From NCBI GenBank assembly GCA_016794035.1, contig JAEUHS010000118.1, positions 1 to 38,669 on the forward strand: DNA of 38,669 nucleotides, in the 5' to 3' direction. Origin of the DNA: Planctomycetota bacterium (GTDB lineage: Bacteria > Planctomycetota > UBA1135 > UBA2386). A program made the translations under genes and the position numbers. Shown piece by piece: positions 17,993 through 26,140 of this stretch; the first letter of the stretch is position 1; every line of letters begins with the position of its first letter. Below the pieces are notes generated by a model. It was given only the letters and a program-made list of their open reading frames with translations. It did not search any database and was not told the DNA's origin.

Positions 17993-20356
17993 TCAGTACT
18001 CGTAGAACAACGCGGGGCTGGCGAAGGTCGTCAGTTGCGACGTGCCGCACGGCGCGAACATGACTGGCGTCAGCATCAGGCAGGCAACCTGCACCGAGAT
18101 CTGCAGCGGACCCGTGGGCAGCGTGTAGCTGAACGGCACCTGCCACATCCGCGAGGGGTTGTTCCCGGCCCAGACCTCGGCCAGGAACGCCGGGCTGTTC
18201 AAGGTCCAGATCTCGGCCTGGTCCAGCAGCACTGGCGTGGTCGCCGGCAGCCCGACCTGCACGGCACCGACGATGTACTCACCATAGTCAGGCGGACGCG
18301 TGACCCAGATCGCCGGCGTACCACCCGCACCGTTCGCACCCTCGAACTCGATCAGCATGCGCTGCAGGTACGGCAGCGGCCTACCGATGCGCAAGCCGAA
18401 GGGCGACGGCGTCAGCATGCAAACCGGGGTCGTGCCGCCGCTGTAGCCGGCGGGAGGCGGCGGGGCCGCCGCACCCGAAGCCAGCGTCCCGGTGCCGTCG
18501 GTGCGGCCGACGCCCAACGGCAGCATGTCGAGTTCGGTGCGCACGGCGTCCTGCCCACCCAGCGGGCCACGCCCACCGACGACGGGAAACCCGGCACCGG
18601 CCGTACTCGCCCCGACCACGGTGATGCGCGCGCGCTCGTCGGCGCCGATGCCACCACCGGCTGGCTGCTGGAACAACAGGCCGGTGGCGTAGGCTACGCC
18701 CGAGCCACCGTTGCCGGCATGCACCGCCCCCATGACCGCCGGAAGGTCCTGGCCCGCGCCGCCGAACACCTCGCGACGAACCGGGTGGATCCACGCATCC
18801 AGGAAGAAGCTCGCGACCTGGATCTGTGGACTGCCATCGACCACCGACCAGCCACAGACCTGCGTGTGGTCCGTGTGTTCGTTCCACGAACTGACGCCGG
18901 TGAGGCCATCCTCGTCGTTGCCGCCGACGAACACGCCGCCGAGACCACCGAGGACCAGCTGATTGGTGACGGGAGAGTCGAGCGCCGACAGCAGGAAGCC
19001 GTCGCTGGCCCCCTGCAGCGTGTCGCTGCCGGCGGTGGTGAAGGAACCGACCGAGACGAGGAAGTCCGGGTCGTTCGTCGCGCCGACGACGAACACCGTG
19101 TTGAGCCCGAACGGGACGTTCCAGCGCGCCTGCACGATGACGTCGCACGCGTGCGTCGCGCTGCCATCGAAGGACCCGAGGGCCAGACCGTTCTCCAACT
19201 CCAAGGCGGCTGGCACGCCGAGACGCGTCGGCGCCGCGTCGAATGCGAGCAGAGTGCCGACCTGGAACGGGAAGCCGACCGTGGTGGAGAAGCTCGTGAA
19301 CGGGAAGCCGATCGGCGGCGCGGAGCCGCCCAGTTCGCGGGCGGAACCGGCGACGACGAAACGGTTGCCCTCGACCTCGGCGAGACCGAACACGCCGTCC
19401 TGGTCCGGGCCGCCGACCGTCGATTGGAACTCGCGCTGGAGACCGCCGAACGGACCCTGGTGGTCACGCGACAGGCGGCCGACAATGCCGTCCCACTGGT
19501 ATGGACCGAAGTCCGTGTTGCCGGCGCTGGTGCCGGTCCCGCCGGCGAAGGGCAGGATCGGGTCGAGCCAGTCGTTGCCCGTGGCCGGGTTGCCCCACGA
19601 CGAGATGCCGCAGTAGGTGACGACGTCGCGCCGGTTCTCGCCCTCGCCTTCGACGCGGATGCTGAGATCGGTGATCGCGCAATCGGGCTGGTTCTGCAGC
19701 AGCTCCGGGAATGCCAGGGGCACGCCGAAGAAGTGGTGGGTCCAGAGCAGCAACCCCTCGCCGTTGTAGACGGCGACGAAGCCGGTCGGATCCGGCTGGA
19801 GCAGGGGGTTCTGCACGAAGCCGGCTGGCGCCTGGCTCAACGGCAAGGTGTCGTCGTAGGTCTCGCCGCAGATGGCGATGCGAGCGTCGGCCGCCGTCTC
19901 GGCTTCCCAGACCGAGATGGCGCGCGCGTTCGTCGCGCGGCGGGCGCCTGGGACGTTCGTGGTTCCGAAGAAGTAGCGCTGCCACTGGATGGTGCCGGCC
20001 GCATCCACGCACTGTACGATCACCACCTGGCGGCGAACGACGTCGAAGGGAACGGCCCCGCCGGGCGGATTGTCGACGCCCGCGTTCGAGAACGTCGGGT
20101 TGACGCCTGTCTGCTCCACCTCGATCGTGCCGACCGAGTATGTCAGCCCCTTGCCCGGCGTCTTCGTGTCGGCCCACGCCTCCGACAAGTCAGCGGGCGC
20201 ACCGGCCGTCGACGTCCAGTCATGCGTCGACTCCGGGATGAACTGCGCGGTCGCCGGCGCGCCGAGCGCCACGATCAGCGCCGCCGGCGCGACAAGTCGA
20301 CGCGTCGACCTGAGACCTGAGACCTGAGACCTGAGACCTGAGAGAACGTTTCTCAC
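17993..20356 (-). CDS. Large secreted protein of unknown function with a 7-bp repeat tract at its 5' end
   Basis: A 787-residue predicted exported protein. The reading frame has no ATG near the signal peptide. The GTG at 20354-20356 gives an N-region of about 22 residues, then a hydrophobic core (LVAPAALIVALGAPATA) and the mature start QFIPES. The first codons contain five tandem copies of a 7-bp unit, so the start of the protein reads SGLRSQVSGLRS. The body has strands like FVAVYNGEGLLLWTHHFFG and DGIVGRLSRDHQG, which remind me of SBBP-type beta-propeller repeats, but I cannot assign a family. The C-terminal ~130 residues differ from the tail of the RCC1 protein. It lies 52-58 bases upstream of the RCC1 gene on the same strand, so the two are probably co-transcribed. 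Confidence 0.72.
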   Translation of the reverse strand: MRNVLSGLRSQVSGLRSTRRLVAPAALIVALGAPATAQFIPESTHDWTSTAGAPADLSEAWADTKTPGKGLTYSVGTIEVEQTGVNPTFSNAGVDNPPGGAVPFDVVRRQVVIVQCVDAAGTIQWQRYFFGTTNVPGARRATNARAISVWEAETAADARIAICGETYDDTLPLSQAPAGFVQNPLLQPDPTGFVAVYNGEGLLLWTHHFFGVPLAFPELLQNQPDCAITDLSIRVEGEGENRRDVVTYCGISSWGNPATGNDWLDPILPFAGGTGTSAGNTDFGPYQWDGIVGRLSRDHQGPFGGLQREFQSTVGGPDQDGVFGLAEVEGNRFVVAGSARELGGSAPPIGFPFTSFSTTVGFPFQVGTLLAFDAAPTRLGVPAALELENGLALGSFDGSATHACDVIVQARWNVPFGLNTVFVVGATNDPDFLVSVGSFTTAGSDTLQGASDGFLLSALDSPVTNQLVLGGLGGVFVGGNDEDGLTGVSSWNEHTDHTQVCGWSVVDGSPQIQVASFFLDAWIHPVRREVFGGAGQDLPAVMGAVHAGNGGSGVAYATGLLFQQPAGGGIGADERARITVVGASTAGAGFPVVGGRGPLGGQDAVRTELDMLPLGVGRTDGTGTLASGAAAPPPPAGYSGGTTPVCMLTPSPFGLRIGRPLPYLQRMLIEFEGANGAGGTPAIWVTRPPDYGEYIVGAVQVGLPATTPVLLDQAEIWTLNSPAFLAEVWAGNNPSRMWQVPFSYTLPTGPLQISVQVACLMLTPVMFAPCGTSQLTTFASPALFYEY
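20307..20341 (-). repeat. Five perfect tandem copies of a 7-bp unit (TCAGGTC)
   Basis: On the plus strand GACCTGA is repeated five times without error; on the coding (minus) strand this reads TCAGGTC. The tract starts 14 bases after the GTG start codon at 20356 and precedes the signal-peptide core. Seven is not a multiple of three, so a gain or loss of one unit would shift the reading frame of the downstream gene. Confidence 0.95.
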
Positions 20357-20474
20357 GGCATCCTGGACTCGGGCAGCTTTCGACTTTTCCCGCCTGCGGC
20401 GTCCCCTCACGCCGAGGGTTCGATCCGGACAGACTCGGGACTCTACCTTCTTCGCTGCCCCTGAGTAACCGCGG

Positions 20475-20503
20475 ATCGTGGGCAGGTCGCCTCGTTCCGT
20501 CAA
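20475..20503 (-). promoter_or_regulatory. Candidate sigma70-type promoter for the 17993-20356 gene
   Basis: In minus-strand sense TTGACG (20498-20503) is followed after exactly 17 bases by CACGAT (20475-20480). The -35 box is near consensus and the -10 box matches three of six positions. It would give a leader of roughly 110 bases before the GTG start. The whole interval 20357-20603 between the divergent genes is visibly less GC-rich than the genes and otherwise contains only a short hairpin (CCCTC/GAGGG, 20404-20418). Confidence 0.35.
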
Positions 20504-20612
20504 GCCCCCATCGCACCGGCTGTTGATCGCAGGCAGCGTTCCCGACTCGCGCGGATCCGCGAGCAGGGCACCTCGATTGGCATCTGCCCCCGCACAGGCC
20601 ACCATGCACCCC

Positions 20613-20963
20613 ATGACGCCCCGCCTCCGCGCCGTGCTCACCACCATCCTGCTCGCGCTCCCCTTCGCCGCCTGCGCCGCCGGTCCGCACCAGGTGCGGC
20701 GCTCGGTCGACGACTGGGACCACAACCTCTACGTCAACAGCCCGTGGTTCGACGCGGCGCTGTGGGTCGTGCCGGTGATCCCGGTCGCGACCGTCGGTGC
20801 GTTCGTGATCGACTTCTTCGTCACCGACGCGTGGGCATTCTGGTTCGGCGACGCGTGGGACGGCGCCGGCACCGGCTACCAACACCTGTTCGTCGAGCCG
20901 ACCGACGGGCGCGTCGGCAGCCTGATGATGGATCGTTCGGGCTGGACCAAGGTCGAGAAGTAG
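20613..20963 (+). CDS. Small lipoprotein resembling DUF3332
   Basis: A 116-residue predicted lipoprotein. The signal peptide ends in a lipobox FAAC at ~residue 21. The mature part includes WDHNLYVNSPWFDAALW, the hydrophobic segment VVPVIPVATVGAFVIDFF, and then FWFGDAWDGAGTGYQH. The order 'W-N-x-Y...PV.P....IDFF...FW.GDAW' resembles small DUF3332-type lipoproteins, judged by eye only. An ATG nine bases upstream (20604) is an alternative start. The gene is divergent from the large secreted protein and ends nine bases before the convergent lipoprotein gene. Function unknown. Confidence 0.75.
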   Translation: MTPRLRAVLTTILLALPFAACAAGPHQVRRSVDDWDHNLYVNSPWFDAALWVVPVIPVATVGAFVIDFFVTDAWAFWFGDAWDGAGTGYQHLFVEPTDGRVGSLMMDRSGWTKVEK

Positions 20964-20972
20964 CGGCCGCGC

Positions 20973-21632
20973 TCACTGCGGCGGCGACCACTCGACCAGC
21001 TCGACCTCGGTGTCGCCGAGGATCTGCCGCACCTCGGCGCCGATCGACGGCGCATACCAGAGCACCTGCGTGCGCGTCATGACCCGATCGCCGGCCGCCG
21101 GCAGCTGCAGCGTGCGCACGATGCGCAGCGCGTCGAACGTGCCGGCGCGCACCGTGACGGTGTCGAGATCCTCGACCTCGTAGCTGGCCAGCATCGTCAG
21201 CGCGTGGCCGCCGAGCGCGCGGTCGACGAACTCGCAGCTCCAGCGCTTGCCGATCCACAGCGGCCAGTGGAAGCGCGCGTCGACCGGCGACAGCAGGTGC
21301 ACCGGCTCGCCGTCCTGCCACTCGCCGAGGTTGCCGAGGTCGCGATCGCGCCGCAGGTGCACGCCGCCGGAGCTGCGCAGCCAGTAGCCGCTGGCGTCGA
21401 CGTTCTCGACCACGAACTGCGCCGCGGCCACGTCGCCGCGCACCAGCACGAACGTCTGGCCGACGAGCCAGTCCGGCCGTTCGTAGAGCGCGGCGTCGGC
21501 CGGCGGCGCGGCGTCGGCCTGCAACAGCCCGCGCCCCATGCCGTCCGGCATCGCCGGCGGCGGCGCGCTGCTGCAGCCGGCGAGGGCGCCGGCGAACGCG
21601 ATCGCGACGGCGAGGCGGTGCAGCGTGGTCAC
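20973..21632 (-). CDS. Lipoprotein with a TapB/DUF3108-like beta domain
   Basis: A 219-residue predicted lipoprotein starting with GTG at 21632, which overlaps the stop of the metallophosphoesterase gene (GTGA). The lipobox is GALAGC, with Cys at ~20. The mature region ends with strands around VEDLDTVTVRAGTFDALRIVRT; 'V.V.AGTFDAL.I' is a hallmark of DUF3108/TapB-type beta-sandwich lipoproteins, whose function is mostly unknown. The long open frame continuing upstream lies antisense to other genes and is not part of this one. It is the last gene of a three-gene minus-strand run (23560 to 20973). Confidence 0.78.
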   Translation of the reverse strand: MTTLHRLAVAIAFAGALAGCSSAPPPAMPDGMGRGLLQADAAPPADAALYERPDWLVGQTFVLVRGDVAAAQFVVENVDASGYWLRSSGGVHLRRDRDLGNLGEWQDGEPVHLLSPVDARFHWPLWIGKRWSCEFVDRALGGHALTMLASYEVEDLDTVTVRAGTFDALRIVRTLQLPAAGDRVMTRTQVLWYAPSIGAEVRQILGDTEVELVEWSPPQ

Positions 21633-22360
21633 GGCAGTTCGATCGGGATCGGGCGGAAGTCGATCGCGTCGACCGACGCCAGGTAGTAGCGGATGCCGTC
21701 GGCGGTGCCGACGAAGCCGTACTTCAGGTCCTTGCCGTGCAGGTGGCCGTAGACGCAGACGCATGCCTGCGCCTCCTTCAGCAGCGCCACCGCCGGCGTC
21801 TCGCGGCCGTCGCTGTAGCGCGGCGGGTAGTGCACCAGCGCGATCGTGCGCCTGCCGCCCGGCACGCAGCCGCCGAGCTTCCTGCCGGCCGCGATCGACA
21901 GCTTCAGCCGTTCGAGCTCGCGCGCGAACACCGTGGCCGCGTTGGCGTCGGCCCACGCCGCGTCGGGCGGATCCCAAAGGCGGGTGCCGATCACGACGGT
22001 GCCGTCGGGCAGCTGCTCGGCGTTGTTCTGCAGCAGTCGGATCGACGGGTGCAGCACCGCTTCGACCTTCTTGCGCGACTGCCACCAGGTGCAGTGGTTG
22101 CCCTTGATCAGGATCTTCTGGCCGGGACGGTCGCCGAGCCAGTCGAGGTCGGGCCTGGCCTCGGCGAGGTCGAGCCCCCACGAGGTGTCGCCGCCGACCA
22201 GCACCCAGTCGTCGGGCGCCACCATCGCGTCCCACGCCGCGCGCATGCGGTCGGCGTGGCCGACCCACTGCGGGCCGAAGATGTCCATCGGCTTGTCGAC
22301 ACCGAACGACAGGTGCAGATCGCTGATGGCGAACAGGCGGAAGGGACGGTCGGCGGACAA
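21629..22360 (-). CDS. Calcineurin-like metallophosphoesterase (COG1768-like)
   Basis: A 243-residue cytoplasmic phosphoesterase with all five metal-binding blocks of the family: D-x-H at 14-16 (SDLHLSFG), GD at 57-58 (GGDTSW), GNH at 87-89 (KGNHCTWW), His177 (LVHYPP) and GHLHG at 205-209. The N-terminal phrase DLHLSFGVDKPMDIFG is characteristic of a small subfamily of predicted phosphohydrolases (COG1768 as I recall it). The substrate is unknown; the family includes protein phosphatases, nucleotidases and nucleases. It follows the unknown 380-residue gene by 57 bases and is translationally coupled to the lipoprotein gene behind it. Confidence 0.92.
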   Translation of the reverse strand: MSADRPFRLFAISDLHLSFGVDKPMDIFGPQWVGHADRMRAAWDAMVAPDDWVLVGGDTSWGLDLAEARPDLDWLGDRPGQKILIKGNHCTWWQSRKKVEAVLHPSIRLLQNNAEQLPDGTVVIGTRLWDPPDAAWADANAATVFARELERLKLSIAAGRKLGGCVPGGRRTIALVHYPPRYSDGRETPAVALLKEAQACVCVYGHLHGKDLKYGFVGTADGIRYYLASVDAIDFRPIPIELP

Positions 22361-22417
22361 GGCGATCCTGCGTACGCAGCTGCAGGCCCGTGCGCAAGGT
22401 CCGCGCGCCCGGGCCGG

Positions 22418-23560
22418 TCAGTTCGGGTCCGGCAGCGGCGCCGGGGGCGCGTCGTCCGCGTGCGCCGCGAGCGGGTCGCCGGCGGCGCCCGGAGTATTCG
22501 AGAACCCCATGCTGTACAGGGCGCGATGCACGAAATCGGTCAGCTTCTCGAAGCTCGAGAGCGTGATCACGGTCGGCGTGACGATCTGCAGCCCCGGGCG
22601 CAGCAGGTTGCGCGCCGAGAACAGGTGGTAGGCCAGCGAACGGTCCTTCGGCGTGAACGCCTCGCCCATCAGCTGCACCAGCAGGTCCTGCATGTTCCAG
22701 GTGTCGGGCGTGCCGGTGACGTTCAGCTCGGCGCGGCGCGGGATCGCGTGGTCGAGCAACGCCGCCTCGAGCACCGAGGCCATCATGACGGCGGCGATCC
22801 GGTAGTCCTTGGCGATGCGCGCACGCGACAGCGCCGCGAGGTCCATCGCCGCGAGGCTGCGCAGCCGCGGATCGCGGAGCTGCTGGGCTTCGAGCAGCGG
22901 CGGCGGCTCTTCGGTGGCCGACGGCAAGCCGAACCCGGAACGCGGCACGTACTGCGCCTGCGGGTCGACGACGTCCTCTTCGGTCGTCACGACGGCGGCC
23001 AGCTCGTCGGCGAAGCTGCGCACCCCGGCAGTGACGCTGTTGATGCCGGCCGTCGGTGCACGGATCTTGGTGCGCTTCGCCACGTCGCCGAACAGCTTGT
23101 CCTGCAGGCGCGCCAGCAGCGCGCGCGCGGAGTCGGTCTGCACCGGCGACACGCGCGGCATCGGCAGCTCGACCAGCGGCTTCTCGGCCAGTTCGACACA
23201 CCAGTCGGCGAGCACCTGGCGCTTGCGCTGCAGCCACTGCTTCTCGTCGTCGGCGATCAGCTGCTCGCCGGCGAGGCGATGGTCGATCGCGTCGATCGCG
23301 CGGCGGCAGATGGCGACCAGCAGCCCCTGGTCGGTCGGCGACAGGTCGAGCTCGGCGACCTCCTGGTAGGCGCTGGCGCAACGCTGCAGGTAGTCGCGCA
23401 GCCGCCGGATCTCGCCGTACTGACGCGCCAGATCGGGCGAGGCCGGGCTGCTGGCGCGCTGCGACAGCTCGAGCCGGTAGGCGGCGAGGTGTTCGAGGCT
23501 CAGCTTGGTCGCTTCGAGAAAGCAGACCACGACGACCTTCTTCACCTGGACCGCTGGCAT
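22418..23560 (-). CDS. Uncharacterised 380-residue cytoplasmic protein
   Basis: I do not recognise this protein. It has no signal peptide or membrane segment. The N-terminal ~120 residues are helical, with a leucine/arginine pattern suggesting a coiled coil (RRLRDYLQRCASAYQEVAEL). A variable linker (~160-225) follows. The C-terminal half includes IAAVMMASVLEAALLDHAI, a helix, and FSARNLLRPGLQIVTPTVI, which together recall the helical HEPN-like or DUF4145-like arrangement ('VL.GS.LE..L' then 'RN...HPG'), but with arginine in place of the expected histidine. That link is speculative. The ATG at 23560 is chosen because upstream sequence in the same frame is antisense to glcD and loses conservation-like character. 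It heads a run with the metallophosphoesterase. Confidence 0.8.
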   Translation of the reverse strand: MPAVQVKKVVVVCFLEATKLSLEHLAAYRLELSQRASSPASPDLARQYGEIRRLRDYLQRCASAYQEVAELDLSPTDQGLLVAICRRAIDAIDHRLAGEQLIADDEKQWLQRKRQVLADWCVELAEKPLVELPMPRVSPVQTDSARALLARLQDKLFGDVAKRTKIRAPTAGINSVTAGVRSFADELAAVVTTEEDVVDPQAQYVPRSGFGLPSATEEPPPLLEAQQLRDPRLRSLAAMDLAALSRARIAKDYRIAAVMMASVLEAALLDHAIPRRAELNVTGTPDTWNMQDLLVQLMGEAFTPKDRSLAYHLFSARNLLRPGLQIVTPTVITLSSFEKLTDFVHRALYSMGFSNTPGAAGDPLAAHADDAPPAPLPDPN

Positions 23561-23654
23561 GGCGGGGATATCGACGACGATCCGGCGTCGACTGAACCCG
23601 GGGCCGCACTCCGGGCAGGGTCGCCGGCCCGCGGCGACGCTATGCTCCGCCCCC

Positions 23655-25109
23655 GTGCAGGCCCTCGAACGCGACCTCTGCCGGCTGTTGGGCGCGCAGC
23701 GGGTCGTGTACGAGCCGGACGCGCTGCTGGCATGGGAGTGTGACGGCTTCACGGTGCATCGCTCGCGGCCGCGCGCCGTGGTGTTGCCGGATTCGACAGC
23801 CGAGGTCCAGGCGATCGTGCGGCTGCTGCACGCGGCGGACGTGCCGTTCGTGCCGCGCGGCGCCGGCACCTGCCTGTCGGGCGGGCCGACGGCGGCGGCC
23901 ACGACGGTCGTGATCGACCTCTCCCGCATGCGGCGCGTGCTGCGGATCGCGGTCGAGGACCTGTTCGCCGTCGTGCAGCCGGGCGTCGTCAACCTCGACC
24001 TGACCGCGGCGGTCCGCCACCTCGGCCTGCACTACGCGCCGGATCCGAGCAGCCAGTCGGTCTGCACGATCGGCGGCAACCTGGCGGAGAACAGCGGCGG
24101 GCCGCACTGCTTCAAGTACGGCATGACCCAGGACCACGTGCTGTCGGCGCTGGTCGTGCTGCCGGACGGCGAACTGGCGCGGCTCGGCTGCGAGGCCGGC
24201 TCGCGGCCGCCGCACGCGCTCGACCTGCCGGCGTTGTTCTGCGGCAGCGAGGGCACGTTCGCCATCGCCACCGAGATCACCGTGCGCCTGTGCCGTGACC
24301 AGGAGTCGGTGCGCACGCTGCTGTTCGCGTTCGCGTCGATGTCGGCCGCCTGCCGCACGGTCAGCGACGTCGTCGCCGCCGGGCTGGTGCCCGCGGCGCT
24401 GGAGATCCTCGACCAGGCGACGATCCGCGCCGTCGAGGCCTCGGTCTACCGCGCCGGCTATCCGCCGGAGGCCGCGGCCGTGCTGCTGGTCGAACTCGAC
24501 GGGCCCGACTTCGTCACCGCCGAAGAGGCCGCCGAGGTGCGCGCGTGCGGCGAACGCCACGCCGCGCTGCGCATCGAGGAGGCGGTCGAACCGCAGGAGC
24601 GCGCCCGGCTGTGGAAGGGCCGCAAGGGCGCGTTCGGCGCGATGGGCCGGCTGGCGACCGATCTCTACGTGCTCGACGGCGTCGTGCCGCGCACGCGGCT
24701 CGAGGAGGCGCTCGAGCGCATCGCGGCGATCGGTCGGCGGCACGGCGTCGTGCCCAACAACGTGTTCCACGCCGGCGACGGCAACCTCCACCCGAACATC
24801 AGCTTCGACGGCCGCTGTCCCGACCAGACCGCGCGCACCATCGCCGCCGGCCACGAGATCCTGCAGCTGTGCGTCGACCTCGGCGGCAGCATCACCGGCG
24901 AGCACGGCGTCGGCAGCGAGAAGCTCGACCACATCGGCATGATGTTCTCGCCGGCGGACCTCGACGTGATGGCGCGCGTGCGCGCGGTGTTCGATCCCGA
25001 CGGCCGCTGCAATCCGGGCAAGGCGCTGCCGAGCCGTGCCGGCTGCGCCGAGGTCGCCAAATGGCCGCAGATGGTCGCGCGCGTGCTCGGCGTCGAGGAC
25101 GGCGCGTGA
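23655..25109 (+). CDS. glcD: FAD-linked glycolate/lactate oxidase subunit
   Basis: A 484-residue flavoprotein of the GlcD/D-lactate dehydrogenase family. It oxidises a 2-hydroxy acid such as glycolate or D-lactate, passing electrons to the GlcF iron-sulfur subunit and on to the membrane. The PCMH-type FAD domain shows PRGAGTCLSGG near residue 72, and CTIGGNLAENSGGPHCFKYG. The C-terminal FAD-oxidase domain ends with NNVFHAGDGNLHPN and ITGEHGVGSEK, both diagnostic. No ATG fits. GTG at 23655 puts the protein at the family length, so I chose it; the upstream frame to 23505 is antisense to the neighbouring gene. The glcE start overlaps its stop (GTGA). Confidence 0.94.
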   Translation: MQALERDLCRLLGAQRVVYEPDALLAWECDGFTVHRSRPRAVVLPDSTAEVQAIVRLLHAADVPFVPRGAGTCLSGGPTAAATTVVIDLSRMRRVLRIAVEDLFAVVQPGVVNLDLTAAVRHLGLHYAPDPSSQSVCTIGGNLAENSGGPHCFKYGMTQDHVLSALVVLPDGELARLGCEAGSRPPHALDLPALFCGSEGTFAIATEITVRLCRDQESVRTLLFAFASMSAACRTVSDVVAAGLVPAALEILDQATIRAVEASVYRAGYPPEAAAVLLVELDGPDFVTAEEAAEVRACGERHAALRIEEAVEPQERARLWKGRKGAFGAMGRLATDLYVLDGVVPRTRLEEALERIAAIGRRHGVVPNNVFHAGDGNLHPNISFDGRCPDQTARTIAAGHEILQLCVDLGGSITGEHGVGSEKLDHIGMMFSPADLDVMARVRAVFDPDGRCNPGKALPSRAGCAEVAKWPQMVARVLGVEDGA

Positions 25110-26140
25110 CCGCGAGCCACGAGCCGCACTCGGCGCACGAACTCGAGGACCTGCTGCGCGCGCGCCGCGGCCGGATCCGCCTGTGCGGGTCCGGCAGCCG
25201 CCAGGACCGGCTGCCGCCGCCCGGTGACGCCGCCGTGGTCCGGCTCGCACGCCTCGATGCGATCCACCGGCTCGAGCCCGGCGACCTGACCTGTTCGGTC
25301 GGCGCCGGCCTGCGGCGCGACGTCCTCGACGAGGCCCTGCACCGCGTCGGTCTCGAACTGCCGTGCGCCGGCGGCGGCACGATCGGCGGCCTGTTCGCGC
25401 ACGACGCGGTCGGCGCCAGCACGGCCGGCGGCGCCCAGCCGCGCTCGCTGCTACTCGGCCTCGAGGGCATGCTCGCGAACGGCACGCGCTTTCGCGCCGG
25501 CGCCCAGGTGGTCAAGAGCGTCGCCGGCTTCGACGTGCACAAGCTGCTGGTCGGCAGCAACGGGCGGCTGTTCGTGGCGGTGCAGATGCACCTGCGGCTG
25601 CGGCCGCGGCCGCGCGCCGAGGCGTGGTTCCGCCGCGACGGACTCGAGGCGGCGGCGGCGTGCGCGCAGTTCGCGGCGCTGCGTGCGCTGGCGGTGCCGC
25701 CGGCGGAACTGCACCTGCAGCGCACGGGATCGCAGTGCGTCGTCGCCGGCCGCTTCGCCGGCCGCGCCAGCTTCGTCGCCGAACGCCTGCGCCGCCTCGC
25801 GCTGCCCGAGGCCGAACCGTGGCGCACGCTGCACCTCGAGCCCGACGGCAGCGGCGAGGTGCTCGCCGGCATCGTGCTGCCGAGCCGCGTGCCGGAGCTG
25901 CTGGCCGCGCTGCCCGCGCTGCCGTTCCTGCTGCGCGGCGGCGGTCGGTTCGAACTGGCGACCGCGTCACCGGCGGCCAGCGACGCGGCCCTCGGCGCGC
26001 TGGCGGCGCTCGGCGCGCACGCCTGCGTCGCCCGCGGCGAACCGGCGCGGCGCGGCCGCGGCACCACCCTCGACCCCGGTGCCGAACGGCTGCTCGCCGG
26101 CCTCAAACGCGCCCTCGATCCCGATGACACCTTCGTCTGA
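25106..26140 (+). CDS. glcE: FAD-binding glycolate oxidase subunit
   Basis: A 344-residue second flavin-domain subunit of the glycolate oxidase complex. It begins with GTG overlapping the glcD stop. The FAD-binding PCMH-like region is reduced compared with GlcD. It has the GlcE-type pattern LEPGDLTCSVGAGL, then PCAGGGTIGGLFAHD, then VVKSVAGFDVHKLLVGSNG, which distinguishes GlcE from GlcD. In Escherichia coli all three subunits GlcD, GlcE and GlcF are needed for activity. It overlaps glcF by 17 bases, in keeping with a single coupled operon. Confidence 0.9.
   Translation: MTASHEPHSAHELEDLLRARRGRIRLCGSGSRQDRLPPPGDAAVVRLARLDAIHRLEPGDLTCSVGAGLRRDVLDEALHRVGLELPCAGGGTIGGLFAHDAVGASTAGGAQPRSLLLGLEGMLANGTRFRAGAQVVKSVAGFDVHKLLVGSNGRLFVAVQMHLRLRPRPRAEAWFRRDGLEAAAACAQFAALRALAVPPAELHLQRTGSQCVVAGRFAGRASFVAERLRRLALPEAEPWRTLHLEPDGSGEVLAGIVLPSRVPELLAALPALPFLLRGGGRFELATASPAASDAALGALAALGAHACVARGEPARRGRGTTLDPGAERLLAGLKRALDPDDTFV

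Noticed and set aside
20411..20430. tRNA-like T-loop (GGGTTCGATCC)
   Set aside because: The flanking 5-base stems do not pair properly, and there is no anticodon arm or acceptor stem around it.
23561..23992. An N-terminal extension of the 22418-23560 protein
   Set aside because: It lies antisense to the start of glcD and reads as serine/threonine/arginine noise; the ATG at 23560 begins protein-like sequence.
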